Shown here piece after piece: positions 1-4,516 of a stretch of DNA of 5,114 nucleotides (positions are counted from its first letter, which is position 1; each line of letters opens with the position of its first letter). This stretch comes from Fusobacteriaceae bacterium (GTDB taxonomy: Bacteria > Fusobacteriota > Fusobacteriia > Fusobacteriales > Fusobacteriaceae). Where the stretch lies: contig DAOUPY010000146.1 in NCBI GenBank assembly GCA_030625925.1, positions 1 through 5,114 on the forward strand, read 5' to 3'. The translations under genes were made by a program, and so were the position numbers. A model generated the notes under the pieces. The model saw nothing but the letters and a program-made list of their open reading frames with translations, was not told the origin of the DNA and did no database searches.

Positions 1-560
1 ATAAGATTCATGTAGTCTCTGGATTGCTGCAATTAGAGGAATATGAAAAAGCTAAAGATTATATCCTTTACTTGGAATATGAAGTGGAGAATGAAAAACA
101 TAATGTTGTAGGAGTAAAAGACCCGATAATAGAAGCCCTTATCCTGGCAAAAATGAGTTTAGCTAAGGAACATAGGATAGACTTTAAGATAGATGAAAAA
201 GCAAAATTAGATAAAACCCATGGTGGGATAGATACAAATGATTTGGTTGTAATAATTGGAAATCTATTGGAAAACGCCAGAGAGGCCTGTGAAAACAGTG
301 TGGAAAAGAAGATTCAAGTTGGGTTTTTTGAAGATGAAGTTAAATTGAGGATAGAGGTTACAGACAGCGGCCGAGGGATAGACACCTATGAGATGGAAAA
401 AATATTTAATATGGGTTACTCATCTAAGGGTAAGGGACGTGGTTCTGGATTGGCACTCATTAAAAACCTTGTGGAGGTATATAGAGGCAGCATGAATATT
501 AAGAGCCGGAAAAATAATAAAACATTTTGTGTAGAACTCAGTAAGGAGGGGAAGTTATGA
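1..560 (+). CDS. CitA/DcuS-family sensor histidine kinase, C-terminal part (5' end outside window)
   Basis: This is the kinase half of a membrane sensor that phosphorylates the response regulator encoded next to it. The frame is open to the window edge (first whole codon at 3), so the TTG at 24 is not the true start. The first visible residues, KIHVVSGLLQLEEYEKA, match the dimerisation/H-box helix of CitA/DcuS kinases (family pattern HExxNKLHxxxGLLQLG). The phospho-accepting His should therefore lie about five codons upstream of the window. Counting from the first whole codon, the N box is near 80-95 (NLLENAREAC), the G1 box near 121-127 (DSGRGID), then the F box (IFNMGYSSK) and the G2 box near 145-152 (GRGSGLAL). 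The ATP-binding domain is complete and looks active. The N-terminal transmembrane and PAS sensor domains are out of view, so the ligand is unknown; the family usually senses citrate, C4-dicarboxylates or malate. The TGA stop overlaps the next ATG, which implies translational coupling. Confidence 0.93.
   Translation, partial: KIHVVSGLLQLEEYEKAKDYILYLEYEVENEKHNVVGVKDPIIEALILAKMSLAKEHRIDFKIDEKAKLDKTHGGIDTNDLVVIIGNLLENAREACENSVEKKIQVGFFEDEVKLRIEVTDSGRGIDTYEMEKIFNMGYSSKGKGRGSGLALIKNLVEVYRGSMNIKSRKNNKTFCVELSKEGKL
543..551 (+). promoter_or_regulatory. Ribosome binding site of the response regulator, inside the kinase gene
   Basis: AAGGAGGGG ends five bases before the ATG at 557 and lies inside the last codons of the kinase gene. 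It fixes the start of the response regulator and fits a coupled two-gene operon. Confidence 0.85.
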
Positions 561-1225
561 TAGATGTAGTTATTATAGAAGATGATCCCATGGTAAGTAT
601 GATAACAGAGAAGATAATAAATTCTGTAGGAGAATTTCGGGTAGTTAAAACCTTCAAAGAGGGAAAAACAGCCATTAAATATTTGGAAAAAAATGATGTA
701 GAATTAATAATATTGGATATGTTTTTACCTGATACCAATGGTTTGGTAACTTTAGAGACTATAAGAAAGAAAAAAGTTGGTGTAGAAGTTATTTTTTTGA
801 CAGCTTCAAATAACACTGCAGAGATAGAGAGGGCATTTAAATTAGGAGCTATAGACTATCTTATAAAACCCTTTGATTTTAACCGGTTAAAAGATTCTTT
901 GGGAAGATATTTAAATAAAAAAGCAAATATCTCAGGGAAAAAAATACTGAACCAAAGTGAAGTAGATAAATTATTTTTAAGAAATAAAACTAAGGGGAGC
1001 AGTGTTAAGGGGATCAGCGAAAAAACTTTGACAAAAATAATAGATATATTATTGCTGGATCCTTCCAAGGAATGGTCCTCTAAGGAAATTTCAGATATTT
1101 TAAATACAAGTACAGTAACAGTAAAAAAATACCTGGACCATCTGATGGAGTTGGGAAGGGTAGAAAATTCGATCTACTATGGCAGTGTAGGCCGTCCTGA
1201 ATATAAGTATAAGGTAATATTATAA
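557..1225 (+). CDS. CitB/DcuR-family response regulator (receiver plus winged-helix DNA-binding domain)
   Basis: This 222-residue cytoplasmic transcription factor is the partner of the upstream kinase. The receiver domain spans about 1-120. It has the acidic pair D9/D10, the phospho-acceptor D54 (in LIILDMFLPDTNG), the switch T82 and the K104-P105 pair, so all catalytic positions are present. A linker with KGISEKTLTKI (151-161) resembles the KG(I/L)xxxTL segment typical of this family. The C-terminal helix-turn-helix lies at about 172-200 (WSSKEISDILNTSTVTVKKY), followed by a wing ending in YGSVGRPEYKYKV, a very characteristic family ending. Length is normal. Family members (CitB, DcuR, MalR, DctR) activate carboxylate transport or fermentation genes, but no such gene follows here. 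The true target may be upstream of the window. Family assignment is firm; the ligand and regulon are not known. No convincing intrinsic terminator directly follows the stop. Confidence 0.95.
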   Translation: MIDVVIIEDDPMVSMITEKIINSVGEFRVVKTFKEGKTAIKYLEKNDVELIILDMFLPDTNGLVTLETIRKKKVGVEVIFLTASNNTAEIERAFKLGAIDYLIKPFDFNRLKDSLGRYLNKKANISGKKILNQSEVDKLFLRNKTKGSSVKGISEKTLTKIIDILLLDPSKEWSSKEISDILNTSTVTVKKYLDHLMELGRVENSIYYGSVGRPEYKYKVIL

Positions 1226-1267
1226 AATCACATTAATTGGAAGATTTTTTAATAATAGGAGAAGTTA

Positions 1268-1315
1268 ATGGAAATACTGGATAATAAACGAAGTAAAGAG
1301 ATGTATAGTAAGTAA
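1268..1315 (+). CDS. Possible 15-residue peptide ORF or decayed gene start
   Basis: ATG at 1268 is preceded by AGGAG (1257-1261) with six bases between, which is good ribosome-binding spacing. It encodes MEILDNKRSKEMYSK and then TAA. I recognise no family. It could be a true small protein cotranscribed with the response regulator, the stub of a decayed downstream gene, or chance. The good ribosome binding site is the only support. Confidence 0.2.
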   Translation: MEILDNKRSKEMYSK

Positions 1316-1326
1316 TATAAAAAAAA

Positions 1327-1357
1327 TGACAAAATAAGCAGAATGCTTAAATTGTCA
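1327..1357. repeat. 14-bp inverted repeat (imperfect hairpin)
   Basis: TGACAAAATAAGCA (1327-1340) and TGCTTAAATTGTCA (1344-1357) pair at 12 of 14 positions around a 3-base loop. On the plus strand no T-run follows. On the minus strand a run of eight T residues follows directly, so the hairpin would work as a terminator only for leftward transcription. It overlaps a second palindrome at 1346-1364. It could be a minus-strand terminator, a mobile-element end or a protein site. Confidence 0.5.
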
Positions 1358-1364
1358 AATTAAG
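1346..1364. repeat. 19-bp near-perfect palindrome upstream of the BCCT promoter
   Basis: CTTAAATTGTCAAATTAAG matches its own reverse complement at all but the central base and one symmetric pair of positions. It ends 35 bp before the -35 element at 1400, a plausible place for a regulator site. Neither the TetR protein nor the response regulator can be assigned to it from sequence. Confidence 0.4.
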
Positions 1365-1399
1365 TGCAACATTGGATTCTGTTTGAGGAAAGACATCGG

Positions 1400-1428
1400 T
1401 TGATTTAGTATACAAAACATGATATAAT
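1400..1428 (+). promoter_or_regulatory. Sigma-70-type promoter for the BCCT-TetR transcript
   Basis: TTGATT (1400-1405) and a perfect TATAAT (1423-1428) are separated by exactly 17 bp, giving a predicted start near 1435. It is the best promoter match in this intergenic region and would make a leader of about 270 nt before the BCCT start codon. A weaker alternative is TTGGCG (1471-1476) with TATAGT (1495-1500), spaced 18 bp. Confidence 0.7.
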
Positions 1429-1444
1429 ATTAGAATGATATAAT
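1419..1444 (+). repeat. Direct repeat ATGATATAAT x2, period 16 bp
   Basis: Exact copies of ATGATATAAT lie at 1419-1428 and 1435-1444. The first contains the -10 box and the second sits on the predicted transcription start. They may be a duplicated -10 region or a tandem binding site. Confidence 0.5.
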
Positions 1445-1447
1445 GTG

Positions 1448-1468
1448 AAGTAAATAAAATGATTACTT
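1448..1468. promoter_or_regulatory. Candidate operator palindrome AAGTAA-N9-TTACTT
   Basis: The two six-base half sites are perfect inverted repeats with centres about 15 bp apart, just downstream of the predicted start site. Size and place fit a repressor operator, for example for the TetR-family protein encoded downstream. The sequence is AT-rich, so chance is possible. Confidence 0.3.
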
Positions 1469-1639
1469 AATTGGCGAGGTTTATAATGTTTTTATATAGT
1501 ATAGATACGAACTAATTGAATAAAAGGAAAATTTGATTTGAAAAATTTTTGTAGAACTGGGGTTTACTCAGGGTCTCTTTTGAGGCAATGAGTTATGCTA
1601 CTTATGTGGCATATTGTGAGTCTATCAGACGAAACTTAA

Positions 1640-1688
1640 ACACTCTAACTCTACTACCATTATGGTAGTAGAATTAGGGTGTTTTTTT
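1640..1688 (+). terminator. Intrinsic terminator or attenuator before the BCCT gene
   Basis: Arms 1640-1660 and 1662-1682 are complementary over 21 positions with one mismatch and one G-U pair; the apex is CCATTATGG. Seven T residues (1682-1688) follow directly. It lies 7 bp before the AGGAGG of the transporter gene and after the promoter at 1400, so transcripts from that promoter must pass it. This suggests conditional termination rather than the simple end of an upstream operon, although it could also insulate from the response regulator operon. Confidence 0.85.
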
Positions 1689-1695
1689 ATTATTT

Positions 1696-1704
1696 AGGAG
1701 GAGA
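1696..1704 (+). promoter_or_regulatory. Ribosome binding site deciding the GTG start of the BCCT gene
   Basis: A strong AGGAGG-type site (1696-1704, AGGAGGAGA) ends three to six bases before GTG at 1708. It supports the non-ATG start. Confidence 0.85.
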
Positions 1705-1707
1705 AAA

Positions 1708-3444
1708 GTGGAGAAAAAAAAGAAAACTCAAAAAACGAAGAAACCAGAGACAAGATTGAAAAAAGCAAAGTTTGAAACCGATAAACTGAAGGGAAAAACA
1801 AAATTACTACATTCCAGGAATGTTAGTAAATGGGGGTTTGATTTTCACCCGCAGGTAGCTATTATTTCCGGATTGTTGGTTTTATTCTTTATAGGAGCGA
1901 CTTTAAAAGATCCAATAGGGGTTAATAAAGTTCTAAGCGGCATTAAAGACAATATAACCAACAACTGGAATTGGTTTTTTATAATAAGTGCCAATATATT
2001 TTTAATTTTCCCTATCTATCTTATGTTCAGTAAATTAGGAGAGGTTAGATTGGGAGGACCTAAGGCAAAACCGGAATACACTAATTTTGCGTGGTATTCT
2101 ATGCTTATAAGTGCCGGAATGGGTATTGGTCTTATGTTCTGGAGTGTGGGAGAACCCCTTTATCACGCCACAACGAAAATGCCTATAACTGATGGAAATT
2201 CTGTTGGAGAGGCTTTGGGCATAACTTTTTATCACTGGGGATTTCATCCATGGGGAATCTATACTTTGGTAGGTCTATCCCTGGCATTTTTTGCATATAA
2301 CAGAGGGTTACCCCTCTCTTTAAGATCTGTTTTCTATCCGATATTTAAAGACAAGGTGTTTGGATGGGTAGGAGATATTATCGATATCACAGCTGTAATT
2401 TCATGTCTTTTTGGACTGGCCACTTCCCTTGGATTTGGTTCCCAGCAAATAAATGCAGGATTAAATTTTTTATTCGGGATCCCTCAATCACCGAAAGTAC
2501 AAGTAATAATTATAGTTGTAATTACATTTATAGCAACGATATCTGTTGTTTCTGGGATAGGAAAGGGAGTCAGAATCCTTTCAGAATTGAATATGAAAGT
2601 CGCAGCCGTCTTTCTTATTCTGATTATAGTTTTAGGACCGACTCTTTATATGGTAAGAGCTTTTAATAATGGGCTGGGATTTTATTTAAACAATTTAATT
2701 TCAATAAGTTTCTTTACTGAAAACGGGAATAAGTGGCAGGGTTCATGGACTATTTTCTACTGGGCATGGTGGATTTCATGGTCACCTTTTGTAGGAATGT
2801 TTATTGCTAGAATTTCAAAAGGAAGAACAGTGAGAGAATTTATATTAGCTATTCTTATAGTCCCAACATTGCTAAGTTTTATCTGGTTGTCTGCATTTGG
2901 AGGAACAGCTTTATTTCAAAACAGTATAGACGGCGGAGCTCTGCTGAATGCAGTCAATAATAATGTAGCTACTTCATTGTTTGCAATGATCCAGAATTTA
3001 GAAATATCTTCACTTTTTAAGATGATTCTTTCAGTAATGGGTACATTCTTAGTTATATCATTCTTTGTTACTTCATCGGATTCAGGATCCCTTGTGGTTG
3101 ATAACCTGACCTCCGGCGGGAAGATGGATTCTCCGGTTCCACAGAGAATATTTTGGGCTGTAATGGAAGGGACCATAGCGGTAGCACTTTTAATTGCCGG
3201 GGGAAGTGAGGCATTAAGTGCCCTTCAAACAGGTGTAATTCTTTCTGGGCTGCCCTTTACAGTAATGCTGCTTGCTATGACTTATAGTTTGCATGTGGGT
3301 CTTCGAAATGACCTGAATAAACTTAAACAGTATAGGGAAGACAAATTATTAAATAAAATTTTTAATGAGAAAATATATGGTGAATTTGAAAAAGATGAGC
3401 AGATCAAAGGAAAGTCAGATAAAATTAATTTAGATGCTATATAA
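1708..3444 (+). CDS. BCCT-family secondary transporter for betaine/carnitine/choline-type solutes
   Basis: This 578-residue inner-membrane carrier imports quaternary-ammonium compounds, probably with Na+. A lysine-rich cytosolic N-terminus (about 1-45) is followed by roughly 12 hydrophobic segments between 48 and 530 and a charged C-terminal tail (531-578). The family signature WTIFYWAWWISWSPF is at 347-361. Spacing maps W177, W182, Y185 and W355 onto BetP W189, W194, Y197 and W374, the aromatic box that holds a trimethylammonium group. The GMGIG loop at 137-141 and FFVTSSD at 452-458 (T455, S456) match the Na+-coupled branch (BetP, OpuD, BetL) rather than the Na+-independent exchanger CaiT. 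Length is normal. Glycine betaine is the likeliest substrate, but carnitine, choline or proline betaine cannot be excluded. Both an osmoprotection role and a nutrient role (feeding betaine or carnitine reduction) fit. It starts with GTG and is followed after 30 bp by a TetR gene. Confidence 0.95.
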   Translation: MEKKKKTQKTKKPETRLKKAKFETDKLKGKTKLLHSRNVSKWGFDFHPQVAIISGLLVLFFIGATLKDPIGVNKVLSGIKDNITNNWNWFFIISANIFLIFPIYLMFSKLGEVRLGGPKAKPEYTNFAWYSMLISAGMGIGLMFWSVGEPLYHATTKMPITDGNSVGEALGITFYHWGFHPWGIYTLVGLSLAFFAYNRGLPLSLRSVFYPIFKDKVFGWVGDIIDITAVISCLFGLATSLGFGSQQINAGLNFLFGIPQSPKVQVIIIVVITFIATISVVSGIGKGVRILSELNMKVAAVFLILIIVLGPTLYMVRAFNNGLGFYLNNLISISFFTENGNKWQGSWTIFYWAWWISWSPFVGMFIARISKGRTVREFILAILIVPTLLSFIWLSAFGGTALFQNSIDGGALLNAVNNNVATSLFAMIQNLEISSLFKMILSVMGTFLVISFFVTSSDSGSLVVDNLTSGGKMDSPVPQRIFWAVMEGTIAVALLIAGGSEALSALQTGVILSGLPFTVMLLAMTYSLHVGLRNDLNKLKQYREDKLLNKIFNEKIYGEFEKDEQIKGKSDKINLDAI

Positions 3445-3474
3445 TTCCTAGAATAATTTAAAGGGGGGGAAATT

Positions 3475-4143
3475 ATGACAAGATTAGAACGGAAGTTAGC
3501 TATAAAAAAACTTTTTATAGATACAACTGTGACTATTATTAAAGAAGAGGGAGTAGAAAAGGTTAGTATAAGAAAAATTGCAAAGATTACCGGATATAAC
3601 AGTGCTACCCTTTATACTTATTTTAAAAATTTAGATTATTTGATACTTTTAAGTTCTATCAAGTTTTTAAAAGAGTACCTTAAAGGTCTGAATGAGTATA
3701 TCGCCAAAGCTAAAGATCCATTGGAGGAATCTATATTTATTTGGGAGTTTTTTTGTAAATGCTCGTTTGAAAGACCAAAAATTTATAGTTCTATATATTT
3801 TTCAAACTTAGATTGTAATCAAAAAAATATCGAAAATTGTTGTGTACTCGAAGAGTTCTATAAAATTTATCCAGAAGAAATTCCAACATTTTTATCGAAG
3901 TTTGAGAACATAATGTTAAAATTAGACCTCTGTCAGAGAAATAAAGAGATTCTTATTAATCTAGTTGATGAAGGGTTTATAACTTTGGATAAAGTTGAAC
4001 CTATAAATGATTTACAACTGCTTATATATAAAGGTTTACTCGATGAAGCTGTTAAAACTGAAAATATTAAAAAACGTAAATTTTTATGCGATAAAACCAT
4101 TAAGTATATAAAAAAATGCTATAATTTTTCACCTTGCATTTGA
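3475..4143 (+). CDS. TetR/AcrR-family transcriptional regulator, cysteine-rich
   Basis: This 222-residue protein is probably the local repressor of the BCCT operon. The N-terminal TetR DNA-binding domain spans about 8-58, with the helix-turn-helix at about 30-50 (VSIRKIAKITGYNSATLYTYF), a textbook match ending in the conserved LYxYFxN. The remainder is an all-helical ligand and dimer domain with no family I can name. It has nine cysteines (94, 96, 114, 122, 123, 153, 205, 215, 221), which is many for this family and includes an adjacent pair and a CxC. Redox or metal sensing is possible but unproven. A strong purine-rich site (AAGGGGGGG, 3461-3469) precedes the ATG. The 30-bp gap after the transporter, with no terminator, implies cotranscription. 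It might act like BetI and respond to the transported solute, but overall similarity to BetI is not evident. Confidence 0.9.
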   Translation: MTRLERKLAIKKLFIDTTVTIIKEEGVEKVSIRKIAKITGYNSATLYTYFKNLDYLILLSSIKFLKEYLKGLNEYIAKAKDPLEESIFIWEFFCKCSFERPKIYSSIYFSNLDCNQKNIENCCVLEEFYKIYPEEIPTFLSKFENIMLKLDLCQRNKEILINLVDEGFITLDKVEPINDLQLLIYKGLLDEAVKTENIKKRKFLCDKTIKYIKKCYNFSPCI

Positions 4144-4177
4144 TTAGATAATGTCGATAAAAAGTTTAACCTGTTTT

Positions 4178-4224
4178 TATAGAAGATTTTCGTTATAGAA
4201 TATATGACCATATTTCCTATAGAA
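4178..4224 (+). repeat. Three TATAGAA boxes
   Basis: TATAGAA occurs at 4178-4184, 4194-4200 and 4218-4224; the first two are part of an exact TTATAGAA. A fourth, inverted copy lies at 4360-4366. Their role is unknown; chance repetition in AT-rich DNA is possible. Confidence 0.35.
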
Positions 4225-4372
4225 AATTTCTTTTAGTAGAAGAGTAGAACCACATTTTTTACAAATATATTTTTACGAAAAATTGAAATTTTTTCATGTC
4301 TCTGAATAGAAAGTAATAAAAAAGAAAAAAGATTGCGATTAAATTAGCAATCTTTTTTATTCTATAGGAAAT
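4212..4372. repeat. 161-bp unit bounded by perfect 13-bp inverted repeats
   Basis: ATTTCCTATAGAA (4212-4224) and TTCTATAGGAAAT (4360-4372) are exact reverse complements. The enclosed DNA has no ORF of note and carries a strong hairpin directly inside the right repeat. I see no clear target-site duplication outside the repeats. It may be a small non-autonomous element, a paired protein-binding site, or part of the end of the neighbouring IS91-type element. Confidence 0.4.
4325..4358. terminator. Bidirectional intrinsic terminator
   Basis: A perfect 12-bp stem has arms AAAAAAGATTGC (4325-4336) and GCAATCTTTTTT (4347-4358) around a 10-base loop. The outer A/T pairs supply a U-tract in either direction. 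It probably ends the rightward BCCT-TetR transcript, and leftward transcripts from the transposase gene. Confidence 0.85.
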
Positions 4373-4380
4373 TATAAAAG

Positions 4381-4400
4381 TGAATCTCGTAAGAGATTTA
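4381..4400. repeat. Small hairpin with GTAA loop near the transposase 3' end
   Basis: TGAATCTC (4381-4388) pairs with GAGATTTA (4393-4400) around a GTAA tetraloop, with one G-T pair. IS91-type elements carry subterminal palindromes at the end downstream of the transposase gene, so this may be part of that end. A link is inferred only from position. Confidence 0.3.
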
Positions 4401-4516
4401 CATCAAAATAGTATTTGAAGTTTAGAGTTAAGTTTTAAGTGATAAGTTTTTAGAAAAATAGCATAAAAAAAGGACTTAAAAAATTAAGTTAAGATGAAAT
4501 ATTTAATTTTAAAAAT

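Larger units (their letters stand above)
1435..1688 (+). ncRNA. Candidate structured 5' leader RNA (riboswitch-like or small RNA), class unknown
   Basis: The predicted transcript from about 1435 runs some 200 nt and then enters a strong intrinsic terminator just before the BCCT ribosome binding site, an arrangement typical of a transcription-attenuating leader. The block at about 1556-1640 is relatively GC-rich and can form nested pairings: GTTTA (1562-1566) with TAAAC (1637-1641), GTCT (1573-1576) with AGAC (1627-1630), CTC with GAG near 1575-1584, and TATGC (1594-1598) with GCATA (1609-1613) extended by CAA/TTG. The outermost pairing shares bases 1640-1641 with the terminator stem, so the two folds compete slightly. 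I did not recognise a known aptamer consensus: it does not fit TPP, SAM, glycine, purine, cobalamin, FMN, lysine, c-di-GMP, ydaO or T-box. It could instead be a free-standing small RNA. The pairings were found by eye. Confidence 0.45.
1226..1707. other. 482-bp intergenic region between response regulator and BCCT gene
   Basis: No protein gene of normal size fits here. The left part (1226-1380) is AT-rich and holds a 15-codon ORF and an inverted-repeat cluster at 1327-1364. The right part holds a promoter at 1400-1428, repeated boxes around the start site, and a long leader that ends in an intrinsic terminator. The block at about 1556-1640 is roughly 41% GC by my count, clearly richer than its surroundings, which suggests a structured RNA. 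Confidence 0.8.
4144..4516. other. 373-bp AT-rich intergenic region between TetR gene and transposase gene
   Basis: No gene is supported. From left to right it holds a weak ATAAAAA/TTTTTAT hairpin (4157-4180), repeated TATAGAA boxes (4178-4224), the only GAAC tetranucleotide of the region (4247-4250), an A/T-only hairpin (4277-4295), a strong bidirectional terminator (4325-4358) and a small hairpin (4381-4400). Beyond these lie loosely repeated AAGTT motifs (4418-4451). The two convergent genes both end into this region. Confidence 0.8.

Noticed and set aside
24..560. TTG at position 24 as the true start of the kinase gene
   Set aside because: The frame is open to the window edge and the residues before TTG (KIHVVSG) continue the conserved H-box helix, so the gene is cut by the window rather than starting there.
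538..1068. Open frames on the minus strand opposite the response regulator gene
   Set aside because: They lie wholly inside a gene with clear domain evidence, have no ribosome binding site of note and encode low-complexity hydrophobic sequence typical of antisense frames.
1588..1668. 26-codon ORF in the leader starting MSYATYVAY and ending inside the terminator stem
   Set aside because: The only ribosome-binding-like GAGG is two bases from the ATG, which is too close, and its last codons are the terminator arm. It is better explained as RNA structure, though conservation of this frame would reopen the question.
1550..1690. Known riboswitch, tRNA, 6S or SRP RNA
   Set aside because: No TPP, SAM, glycine, purine, FMN, cobalamin, lysine, ydaO, c-di-GMP or T-box core was seen; no T-loop for tRNA and no GGAAGCAGC-type SRP apical loop. 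6S RNA could not be excluded or supported by eye.
2035..3176. Open frames of 70-100 codons inside the BCCT gene, on both strands
   Set aside because: They overlap the well-supported transporter in other frames, show no recognisable domain, and are composition shadows of membrane-protein codons.
4157..4180. ATAAAAA/TTTTTAT hairpin as terminator of the TetR gene
   Set aside because: The stem is seven A/T pairs with a 10-base loop and no following T-run; the hairpin at 4325-4358 is a far better terminator.
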